From Methanoregulaceae archaeon (GTDB lineage Archaea > Halobacteriota > Methanomicrobia > Methanomicrobiales > Methanospirillaceae), in contig DUGL01000095.1 in the NCBI GenBank assembly GCA_013331415.1, positions 1-5,080 on the forward strand: a stretch of DNA of 5,080 nt, given 5' to 3'. A program made the translations under genes and the position numbers. Below the pieces are notes generated by a model, which worked only from the letters and a program-made list of their open reading frames with translations, had not been told where the DNA came from and searched no databases. Below, piece by piece: positions 1-5,017 of the stretch. The stretch's first letter is position 1, and each line of letters opens with the position of its first letter.

Positions 1-800
1 CCCCCGCCCGCTTCTGCCGTCTCTGCCAGCGCCCGGATGTTCTCCATACCATAGGGATCCCGCCGCCCGATCAGGTTCGTCCCGATCAGCTCCGGGAGGT
101 ACGGGTGTGCGACCAGGGTGCCGTCGTACTGGTATGCGTACAGGTAGTGCCCGGAGGAATCGATGAACGGCCCGGCCCGGTCCGATATCGCTGCCCGGGC
201 GGCATCCGGCCCCTCTGCCCGGGCATACGCTGTCCCTGCATGGACGAGGTCCACCATCATCCGGACCGGCGCCGGGTACTCCCCCTCTCCCGGCCCCGCG
301 AGATCCGCGAGGGGCATCCCTGACCCGATCCACCAGCCTTCACCGGCGGGGGCGACGTACCCGATCTTCGGCTCGTACGTCTCCCGTGCTTTCTCATCGA
401 TTCCGCTCTCGCCTGCCCGCGGGTACAGGTACGCGACGTATCCGCCTCCCTCCGCAGCCGAATCCCGCCCGATACGGATCACCGGGAGGCCGCGGATATC
501 GGTCCAGCCGCTCCGGTTGGTGCCGACGCTGGCCTGTTCGTAGGGATGGGCGAGGAGGATCATGTCCGTGTCATAGGCATAGATATACCAGCCGTCACGG
601 GTGAAGCGGCCATCGGTCTTCTGGAATTCGCTGAGTGCCGCTTCTTTTCCGATGGATTCAGCGTAGGATCTTGCATCCTCCACGAAGGCCCTGATCGTCC
701 CTGGTGACGGGGTATCATCCTCTGCGGGACTGACGCACCCGGCAGACAGGAGGAGGACCAGGCAGAGACCGGCAACACACCCCGGGAGCCATCGGTTCAT
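1..800 (-). CDS. Tandem Cache-domain lipoprotein, C-terminus off the left edge
   Basis: Predicted extracytoplasmic ligand-sensing protein anchored to the outer face of the membrane by lipidation. The reading frame is open from the ATG at 798-800 to the left edge, giving 266 visible residues. Residues 1-22 form a lipoprotein signal peptide: a short basic start (R3), a hydrophobic core (L12-L18) and a lipobox-like SAGC ending at C22. Two related modules of the single-Cache type 2 kind follow. The first has YIYAYDTD at 72-79, LAHPY at 83-87 and GTN at 93-95. The second has YLYAYQYDG at 219-227, VAHPY at 230-234, GTN at 240-242 and a DPYG-M stretch at 248-252. These small-molecule-binding folds usually sit in chemoreceptors and sensor kinases. 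Here a lipobox replaces the usual membrane helix, so the visible part resembles a stand-alone binding protein; an output domain beyond the edge cannot be excluded. No clear Shine-Dalgarno or TATA box precedes the start, so it may be leaderless. The family call is firm, the ligand unknown. Confidence 0.9.
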   Translation of the reverse strand, partial: MNRWLPGCVAGLCLVLLLSAGCVSPAEDDTPSPGTIRAFVEDARSYAESIGKEAALSEFQKTDGRFTRDGWYIYAYDTDMILLAHPYEQASVGTNRSGWTDIRGLPVIRIGRDSAAEGGGYVAYLYPRAGESGIDEKARETYEPKIGYVAPAGEGWWIGSGMPLADLAGPGEGEYPAPVRMMVDLVHAGTAYARAEGPDAARAAISDRAGPFIDSSGHYLYAYQYDGTLVAHPYLPELIGTNLIGRRDPYGMENIRALAETAEAGG

Positions 801-1088
801 AGGCAAACGTGCGATGGCGGGAGAGAAAAAACCTGGTCATGTGCATGAGTGACCGGCACCGCCTCCCTGGCGCGTGTCGGGATATGCCCTGGTATGCTGC
901 GTGGGGAACGCAGGAGTTCCGGTGATGGCCTGTCATCTTCTGGAGGGCTGGGTTAACCGCCTTTCGCGAGGGACCCTGCCAGGCAATACCCAGCTGGAAC
1001 CATCGGGGTAGCGATACCTCCTCGGGAAAACCGGATCCCCCGCACAGGTATCGTCTGCATACCCCTCCGTGCCCATCGGGGGTGCCGA

Positions 1089-1211
1089 TCAGTCGTCATC
1101 CCAGGGGTAGATGATACCGAGAGCGAGGAGCTCATCCTCCCCATCCTCCTCCTCCTCTTCCCGCCGTTTCCTCCTCTTTTTTTTTCCCTTCTCCTCTTCG
1201 GGAGGACCCAT
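1089..1211 (-). CDS. Possible 40-residue highly charged small protein, or gene remnant
   Basis: Unrecognised. The frame reads as a small protein with an MGPP start, a Glu run, a Lys/Arg block (KGKKKRRKRR), five Glu in a row, then a hydrophobic tail ELLALGIIYPWDDD before TGA. About 15 acidic and 9 basic residues make it strongly zwitterionic. Codon choice in the tail (GAG, CTC, ATC, TAC, GAC) matches the neighbouring genes, which favours real coding over chance. The same frame stays open up to 1496, but the upstream part has no domain character. The ATG at 1209-1211 has GGAG only one base upstream, too close for a normal ribosome binding site, and a small hairpin abuts it. Alternatives are the surviving 3' end of a decayed gene, or non-coding purine-rich DNA. 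A run of nine A residues on the coding strand could promote slippage. Confidence 0.3.
   Translation of the reverse strand: MGPPEEEKGKKKRRKRREEEEEDGEDELLALGIIYPWDDD
1131..1199. repeat. Pyrimidine-rich (plus) / purine-rich (minus) low-complexity tract
   Basis: On the plus strand this stretch is almost entirely C and T, broken only by A at 1134 and 1143 and G at 1163 and 1166. It includes repeated CCT units at 1145-1158 and a run of nine T residues at 1177-1185. On the minus strand it encodes the Glu/Lys/Arg-rich part of the small charged ORF. The composition is unlike anything else in the window. Confidence 0.8.
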
Positions 1212-1213
1212 AC

Positions 1214-1228
1214 TCCAGCATGGCTGGA
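1214..1228. repeat. Short perfect hairpin beside the micro-ORF start
   Basis: TCCAGC at 1214-1219 and GCTGGA at 1223-1228 are reverse complements separated by three bases. On the minus strand the stem lies two bases upstream of the ATG at 1211 and contains the only nearby GGAG, so if transcribed it would tend to hide that site. It may be chance. Confidence 0.35.
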
Positions 1229-1387
1229 CGAAGAGAAATCCTTTCCGGGCGCCAGGTCTGCCGGCGAGGGGACCCGCATCAGCGAGGTCTATGGCCGGCC
1301 CCTCCTGTCCTGCCCGGGCATCGGTGATGGTCGCAGTACTGCCCCCCCGGGCAGCAGCGTATATCGGGAGTATCGCCCGGATGCGCT

Positions 1388-1399
1388 GATACCTTAAAG
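1388..1399 (-). promoter_or_regulatory. TATA-like element pointing left
   Basis: The minus strand reads CTTTAAGGTATC, identical to the word before the flavoprotein gene at 1579-1590 but in divergent orientation. An archaeal transcript from it would start near 1370 and run toward the charged ORF at 1211, leaving a long leader of about 160 bases. Support is only positional. A 12-base match in a window this size is close to what chance allows. Confidence 0.3.
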
Positions 1400-1493
1400 A
1401 GTAATGTGACCAGGGTATCGCCCCGGGATGCCGCATGTGCCTGACGAACAGCTCCGGCACCGGGCACCCCAAACTCCGGGAAGGGATACCGGG

Positions 1494-1511
1494 CAACGGG
1501 GTCCCCCGTTG
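1494..1511. repeat. Perfect inverted repeat, 8-bp arms
   Basis: CAACGGGG at 1494-1501 and CCCCGTTG at 1504-1511 are exact reverse complements with only TC between them. The element lies between the two divergent TATA-like words, about 70 bases before the flavoprotein promoter. It could be a regulator binding site. It is unlikely to be a terminator because no T-tract flanks it on either side. Confidence 0.5.
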
Positions 1512-1578
1512 TGACAGCTGGGATGGGGAGAGCGATCAGGTTCCCGTGGCTTGAGGTCCTGATCGATGAACCCGCAAC

Positions 1579-1590
1579 CTTTAAGGTATC
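1579..1590 (+). promoter_or_regulatory. TATA-like promoter of the flavoprotein gene
   Basis: CTTTAAGGTATC forms an AT-rich island in GC-rich DNA. With the usual archaeal spacing of about 25 bases, transcription would start near 1609. That leaves a leader of about 20 bases with GAGG at 1618-1621, seven bases before the ATG at 1629. This spacing also argues against the upstream in-frame ATG at 1566, which would precede the promoter. Confidence 0.55.
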
Positions 1591-1628
1591 CCAGCATGAG
1601 CCGGATACTGCACGAAAGAGGAAGAGCA

Positions 1629-2048
1629 ATGTCATCACACCTGATGGAGTACTTCAACAAGCAGCCGAGATTAGGGATACTCAGCACCGCGAGCAGGGAT
1701 GGGAACGTCGATTCCGCGGTATTCGGCTCTCCCCGCATGACCGATGAGAAGACCGTGGTCATGGGCCTGGGGAAGAACCGGAGCCTCGCACACCTGGGAG
1801 AGAACCCGCACGCGGTCTACCTGATCGTGGAGCCCGGGGCAACGATCATGGACTGGAAGGGGATCCGGGTCTACCTGAAGCTCCAGAACCTCGCGACCTC
1901 GGGCCCGGTTCTTGAAGCGTACAAGGAAGCGCTCGCGAAAGTCGCCGGGAAGGAAGCAGCAGCCATGATCCATGCGACCGCGAGCTTCACGGTCACCGAG
2001 GTCCGGCCGATCGTTGATATGGGCCAGGGCTGGGAGAAGTCTGTCTGA
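1629..2048 (+). CDS. Pyridoxamine 5'-phosphate oxidase-related flavin-binding protein
   Basis: A 139-residue cytoplasmic protein of the split-barrel flavin-binding superfamily (pyridoxamine-phosphate-oxidase-like). Members bind FMN, or F420 in some archaeal and actinobacterial branches, and carry out redox chemistry that often cannot be assigned from sequence. Family hallmarks visible here: an N-terminal helix ending in the strand LGILSTAS at about 15-22 followed by DGN, then the strand VVMGLG at about 43-48, a KNRSLAHLGENP segment at about 49-60 where the cofactor phosphate and helix contacts normally lie, and the barrel strand AVYLIVEPG at about 62-70. The length fits the single-domain members, and nothing suggests the longer vitamin B6 enzyme, so a role in PLP synthesis should not be assumed. 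The ATG at 1629 is chosen over the one at 1566 because GAGG precedes it by seven bases and a TATA-like box lies between the two. It appears monocistronic, converging on the next gene. The exact substrate is unknown. Confidence 0.9.
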   Translation: MSSHLMEYFNKQPRLGILSTASRDGNVDSAVFGSPRMTDEKTVVMGLGKNRSLAHLGENPHAVYLIVEPGATIMDWKGIRVYLKLQNLATSGPVLEAYKEALAKVAGKEAAAMIHATASFTVTEVRPIVDMGQGWEKSV

Positions 2049-2055
2049 TCCTCCC

Positions 2056-2089
2056 TGTTTTTGACCGTAAAACGGGGGTGTCTCCCCCG
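2056..2089. terminator. Terminator-like region between convergent genes
   Basis: For the plus-strand flavoprotein gene, a T5 run at 2058-2062 lies ten bases after its stop and fits an archaeal oligo-T terminator. For the minus-strand gene, a perfect stem of CGGGGG (2073-2078) and CCCCCG (2084-2089) with a five-base loop is followed on that strand by TTTT (complement of 2069-2072) and then another T5-complement A-run reading. A single compact block could therefore stop both convergent transcripts. Confidence 0.55.
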
Positions 2090-2157
2090 GGAGAACCCGG
2101 AAGGTCTCCTCCCCCGTATCACCGTGTGGCTGGGGGATATCGTACAGGCTCTTACCG

Positions 2158-2511
2158 TCAGGCCCGTTTCTTCCTCTGTATGGCAGTCCTCTTTTTCACA
2201 GATCCGGGAGGTTCCCTGTCCGCGAGGTCTGCACGGAGCCTCGCGATCTCTTCCCGGTCAGTATCAATCGTGTAGAGCGAGGTACCGTAGCAGGGTTTCC
2301 GGAATGGCATCAGGATCCTGCCCGTATCTTCGTCAACCCCGATGAGCATCGGGGCACTGAGCAGGACCGGGACCTCGCGGAAGATATACCCGGGCTCGAT
2401 CCAGTAGTATTCCTGGCAGACCTTCCTGACCCGGTTGTTGGCACGGCGGGGCGTGACGTTCTTCAGGAGTTCCGCTGACCAGAGCTGGTTGAAGCAGGGC
2501 CCCTCAGGCAT
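2158..2511 (-). CDS. Unrecognised small protein with basic C-terminal tail
   Basis: I do not recognise the family. From the ATG at 2511 the product is 117 residues, with no signal peptide or membrane segment, so probably cytoplasmic. Visible features: three Cys (6, 32 and 74), a mid-region resembling a small beta-rich core (YYWIEPGYIFREVPVLLS at about 34-51, then MLIGVDEDTGRILMPF at about 55-70), a predicted helix TDREEIARLRADL at about 84-96, and a Lys/Arg-rich tail (KKRTAIQRKKRA) that could contact nucleic acid or a ribosome. Codon use matches the confident genes, and the opposite-strand ORFs look like shadows. The frame remains open further upstream and a TTG at 2592 would give 144 residues. 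There AAGGA directly touches the TTG, too close for a normal ribosome binding site, and the extra 27 residues look less protein-like, so the ATG is preferred without strong proof. The three Cys are too dispersed to claim a metal site. Confidence 0.68.
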   Translation of the reverse strand: MPEGPCFNQLWSAELLKNVTPRRANNRVRKVCQEYYWIEPGYIFREVPVLLSAPMLIGVDEDTGRILMPFRKPCYGTSLYTIDTDREEIARLRADLADREPPGSVKKRTAIQRKKRA

Positions 2512-2634
2512 CAGGGGAGAGGTGGCAGTCCTGCAGGAAAAAGGTTTGGCACGGGCAAAGACGAGCTCGAGGAAGGAGTCTCTTCGCGGCAATCCTTGAC
2601 TGCCGGCTTCTTCCCGGGTACAGTCATCCCCCCC

Positions 2635-2676
2635 ATCGTTTTGGATGACTCCCCCCGGTTCACGGCAGTGCGGGGC
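2635..2676. repeat. Direct repeat copy 1 with internal hairpin
   Basis: This 42-base unit begins ATCGTTTTGGATGAC and ends GGTTCACGGCAGTGCGGGGC. It recurs 62 bases later with differences only in the central C-run. Its right half can fold as an imperfect hairpin: CCCCG pairs with CGGGG, and inside it CAC pairs with GTG, with a GTT bulge and a GGCA loop. The 62-base period is not a multiple of three, so the copies fall in different frames and a repeated peptide is unlikely. Confidence 0.85.
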
Positions 2677-2696
2677 ACCCCCAGCGGTCCCCCGTT

Positions 2697-2737
2697 ATCG
2701 TTTTGGATGACCTCCCCGGTTCACGGCAGTGCGGGGC
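2697..2737. repeat. Direct repeat copy 2 with internal hairpin
   Basis: This 41-base copy is one base shorter than copy 1, in the C-rich middle (CTCCCC instead of TCCCCCC after GATGAC). The 15 bases on the left and the 20 on the right are unchanged, so all hairpin-forming bases are preserved. The spacer between copies (2677-2696) is C-rich and not part of the unit. I saw no third copy in the window. Confidence 0.85.
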
Positions 2738-2838
2738 TGCATCAGCTGTCCTTTCCTGCAATACCCGGTGGTATCGGAGAGATCTCCTTAAGGGTGATCA
2801 CGGGCAGGTGAACCTGGTCACTATCCTCGTGTACCTGT

Positions 2839-2862
2839 CGGCGAAAATTTCCTTGATCGCCG
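2839..2862 (-). terminator. Possible hairpin downstream of the sensor kinase
   Basis: CGGCGA at 2839-2844 pairs with TCGCCG at 2857-2862 around a 12-base AT-rich loop. The element lies about 20 bases past the kinase stop in the direction of its transcription. No T-run follows the stem, but the loop carries TTTT on the transcribed strand. It could mark the 3' end of the kinase message; support is weak. Confidence 0.3.
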
Positions 2863-2880
2863 GGATGAGGGGCAGGGTGC

Positions 2881-4704
2881 TCAGATCTTCCCGGTGAACC
2901 GGTATCCTCCCTTCGGCACCCGTATCTCGAACCTTGCGCCGCTACCAAAGACCCCGGTCTCCCGGATGGTGATCCCGGTGATCTCGAGGATCTCCCGGGA
3001 GAGGAAGAGTCCCATCCCTTCCTTCCCGGCAGCACTCCGCTGGAATACGGTCTCCTTCCGGTCATCCGGGATCCCAATCCCGTTGTCGGCAAAGATGAGG
3101 GTGAGGCTGGCATCGGTCTTCTCGTAGGTGAGCGAGATCGCAGTAGTGTTCTGCCCGTGATCGATCACGTTCTTTGCGAGGTTGAAAAAGACCTTCTCGA
3201 GCAGCGGGTCTGCAAAGATATGCAGGTTGTCAACCGCGATCTCGCGGGTGAGGGTGCCGGGGTCGAGGTGCGAGATGGCGAACAGGAACACCTGGTGCAC
3301 ATCCTGCCAGGTCGGGGGATAGATCCCCAGGCTCTGGTAATCCCGGGTAAACCGGAGGGAATCCTCGATCCGCCGGACAAACGATGCCTGGGAATCCAGG
3401 TACGCCCGGATCTGTGAATCGGACTGCTTCTCCCTCTCCAGTTCAAGGTACCCTGAAAGGCAGAATACCGTATTCTGGATATCATTGAACGTGATGAAAT
3501 CCAGCATGTTCAGCTTCTTGGTCGCCTGCTGCAACGCCTCTTCCGCCCTTTTTCGTTCGGTGACATCCTGGCAGACGGTCAGGACCATGGCGCCGTCATC
3601 GGGACGCCCGACAGCCCGGGCCGAGACATCGAGCCAGAGGAGGCTCCCGTCGCGACGCCGTGCCCTGATATGTGCCTGGTGGACCTGCCAGGGGGTGAGC
3701 AGGCAGGAGTCCACCACTTCAGCGAGAGCGGAGCGATCCGAAGAATGGACGATCACTTCAAATGACAGGCCCTCGAGCTCATCACTCATGTATCCCAGCT
3801 TCCCTGCCCCGAACTGGTTGACCGAGCGGATCGTTCTATCCGGGGAGAGGGTGAAGAACATGGCAGGGTTGTCGCGGTAGAGCACCCGGAACCGCTCTTC
3901 ACTGGCGCGGAGTGCCCGTGCGACTTCTCCCCGCCGGGAAATCTCGGCGGTCAGCTGTTCATTGGTCTGCTGATACGCGATCGTCCGCTCCTCGACCTGG
4001 CGCTCGAGATTCACCTGTGCCTGGTGCAGCGCATCCTCTGCTGCCTTCCGCCGGGTGATGTCCACGACAGAGCATATGACTACCTTGTCGGGGGAGAGTG
4101 ATGCCGTGATCATGACCTGGACGGGTGACTGGTCCTTCTTCCGGAAAGCAGCTGTCATGTCCGTGACCCGATGCTCGCGGGCAAGTCCGGCCGTGAATAC
4201 CTCGAGCTCACCCTCATCCGACCAGAGCCAGGAGAAGCGCTGGTTTTTAAGGTCAGCTTCCGTGAAACCAAGGATCCGGGTTGCCTGCGGGTTGATCGCG
4301 ATGACCTTCCCGGAATCATGCTCGAAGGTCAGGATGCCGGCCTGCGAATGCTCGAAGATGGCATGGTACTGGCGTTCATGCCGGAGCTGGGATGCAAACG
4401 AGGAGATGACGATGCCGATAGAGACAAAAATGTAGAACCAGGCGATGCTCGTCGCATAGAAACGGATGTCGGCCGGCCCGTAGAGGGAGACGAGCCCGAG
4501 AAACAGCCAGCCGAGGATAATGGTGCAGTAGACTGAGTACCGGGGATAGAAGCAGGCGATCAGGATGATGGGCAGGAGGTAGAAGTAGGGGTAGATATCA
4601 AAGATCCCCGCCTTCAGGGAGAAGATGGAGACGAGGACGATGATGAGGACCATCACGGCCACGAGCCCTGTCCAGAGGAGATGCTCCCGCGATACCTCTT
4701 TCAC
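2881..4704 (-). CDS. Membrane-bound PAS sensor histidine kinase with Asn at the phosphoacceptor site
   Basis: A 607-residue sensor kinase of the type common in methanogens. Four hydrophobic segments (about 10-30, 39-53, 56-75, 83-101) anchor it with almost no external loop. Next come a PAS domain (about 112-221), a charged coiled coil (about 217-265), a second PAS domain (about 268-385, ending in the QDVTERKRAEEAL linker), a dimerisation helix pair (about 390-455) and an ATPase domain (about 490-600). The ATPase motifs look complete: N-box N508-xxx-N512, DNGIGIP at 540-546 and GMGLFLS at 563-569. In the dimerisation helix, the place where relatives normally carry the phosphorylated His before Asp reads F406-N407-D408 (codon AAT), so ordinary autophosphorylation is not expected. 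No response regulator adjoins it. The start is GTG at 4704, supported by GGAGAG seven bases upstream. It may sense a signal in the membrane or cytoplasm and act non-canonically, or partner an intact kinase. Confidence 0.96.
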   Translation of the reverse strand: MKEVSREHLLWTGLVAVMVLIIVLVSIFSLKAGIFDIYPYFYLLPIILIACFYPRYSVYCTIILGWLFLGLVSLYGPADIRFYATSIAWFYIFVSIGIVISSFASQLRHERQYHAIFEHSQAGILTFEHDSGKVIAINPQATRILGFTEADLKNQRFSWLWSDEGELEVFTAGLAREHRVTDMTAAFRKKDQSPVQVMITASLSPDKVVICSVVDITRRKAAEDALHQAQVNLERQVEERTIAYQQTNEQLTAEISRRGEVARALRASEERFRVLYRDNPAMFFTLSPDRTIRSVNQFGAGKLGYMSDELEGLSFEVIVHSSDRSALAEVVDSCLLTPWQVHQAHIRARRRDGSLLWLDVSARAVGRPDDGAMVLTVCQDVTERKRAEEALQQATKKLNMLDFITFNDIQNTVFCLSGYLELEREKQSDSQIRAYLDSQASFVRRIEDSLRFTRDYQSLGIYPPTWQDVHQVFLFAISHLDPGTLTREIAVDNLHIFADPLLEKVFFNLAKNVIDHGQNTTAISLTYEKTDASLTLIFADNGIGIPDDRKETVFQRSAAGKEGMGLFLSREILEITGITIRETGVFGSGARFEIRVPKGGYRFTGKI

Positions 4705-4711
4705 AGGGATT

Positions 4712-4717
4712 CTCTCC
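4712..4717 (-). promoter_or_regulatory. Shine-Dalgarno sequence that fixes the kinase GTG start
   Basis: The minus strand reads GGAGAG, followed by seven bases and then GTG at 4704-4702. This is good spacing and supports the rarer GTG start. An exact complement of this hexamer occurs farther up the leader at 4785-4790, so the site could in principle be masked by folding. Confidence 0.7.
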
Positions 4718-4724
4718 GGTGGTG

Positions 4725-4744
4725 GTGCAGTGCCGATCCTGCAC
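4725..4744 (-). repeat. Leader hairpin just upstream of the kinase ribosome binding site
   Basis: GTGCAG at 4725-4730 and CTGCAC at 4739-4744 are exact reverse complements around an eight-base loop. The stem ends seven bases before the Shine-Dalgarno element. It is short and may be chance, but its position would allow an effect on translation. Confidence 0.35.
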
Positions 4745-4819
4745 GGGGAGAACGGGTCCAGCTGGCAGCTCCCGCTGAGGTCAGGGAGAGCTCACCTGCT
4801 CTTCCCTCCCGGATCCACA

Positions 4820-4831
4820 GAGATTTATCTC
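4820..4831 (-). promoter_or_regulatory. TATA-like, partly palindromic promoter of the kinase
   Basis: The minus strand reads GAGATAAATCTC, in which GAGAT and ATCTC form inverted arms around the AT core. As an archaeal TATA element it would place the transcript start near 4800 and give the kinase a leader of about 95 bases. The symmetry could equally suit a repressor site overlapping the promoter. Confidence 0.45.
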
Positions 4832-4982
4832 CCGGGTGTCCCGCTAAAGGTTGTACGAATCTCGTCGTTGCCACCTTCCCCATGCGACAGGATGCCCACA
4901 CTATGGGTTGCACCTTCCCTGCATCCTGCCGGATAATCATCGAGTATTCTGTAGAGGTACTTGCTACTGTACTGTGACAATG

Positions 4983-4993
4983 TATATTAATAA
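4983..4993 (+). promoter_or_regulatory. AT-rich TATA-like element near the right edge
   Basis: TATATTAATAA is the strongest AT-only run in the window. Pointing right, it would place a transcript start near 5010, a few bases before the ATG at 5018. Pointing left, it could instead be the T-rich end of a gene entering from the right edge. Confidence 0.45.
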
Positions 4994-5017
4994 TCATGAT
5001 GAATTTTCGCGAAGCTG

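Larger units (their letters stand above)
801..1628. other. Long region without a confident gene
   Basis: About 830 bases lie between the lipoprotein start and the flavoprotein start. I see no RNA gene and no ORF with recognisable protein features, apart from the charged frame at 1089-1211. Structural elements are listed separately: the purine/pyrimidine-biased tract, a small hairpin at 1214-1228, an 8-bp inverted repeat at 1494-1511 and TATA-like words at 1388-1399 and 1579-1590. Bases 801-1088 show nothing supportable. The ORFs crossing the region in other frames have low-complexity Ser, Arg or Pro content typical of antisense reading of GC-rich DNA. Confidence 0.6.
4705..5017. other. Intergenic upstream region of the kinase
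   Basis: This region of about 310 bases carries the kinase promoter and leader on the left and an AT-rich island on the right. No coding frame here looks protein-like. Its GC content falls sharply from about 4965 to 5010. A hairpin with arms at 4725-4730 and 4739-4744 lies in the kinase leader. The motif GTACT occurs twice, twelve bases apart, at about 4957-4973, which might be a weak operator; nothing further can be supported. Confidence 0.6.

Noticed and set aside
1177..1185. T9 run as an archaeal oligo-T terminator on the plus strand
   Set aside because: No plus-strand gene lies upstream for it to end, and the run is better explained as part of the pyrimidine tract.
953..1279. Minus-strand ORF in another frame, including a 35-residue ORF starting at 1060 with GGAGG nearby
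   Set aside because: Composition is Arg/Ser/Gly-biased without domain character, and the GGAGG is only three bases from the ATG. Not strong enough to list as a gene.
1111..1389. Plus-strand ORF rich in Ser, Phe and Arg
   Set aside because: It is the antisense reading of the purine-rich tract, with low-complexity composition and no ribosome binding site.
1566..1628. N-terminal extension of the flavoprotein from an upstream ATG
   Set aside because: The extra 21 residues precede the family's usual start, the ATG lies upstream of the likely TATA element, and the later ATG at 1629 has a well-spaced GAGG.
2061..2345. Plus-strand ORF overlapping the small minus-strand gene
   Set aside because: It starts inside the terminator-like hairpin, lacks a ribosome binding site and has composition typical of antisense reading.
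2635..2737. CRISPR array
   Set aside because: There are only two copies with a 20-base spacer, copy length varies in a C-run, and no cas genes or further repeats are present.
2742..2880. Coding-like codons just downstream of the kinase, as if the kinase were frameshifted
   Set aside because: The kinase already ends at the place normal for its ATPase domain (FEIRVPKGG plus a short tail), and neither continuing frame has its own start or a recognisable domain.
3157..3880. Plus-strand ORFs opposite the kinase
   Set aside because: They are shadows of a well-supported minus-strand gene with complete domains.
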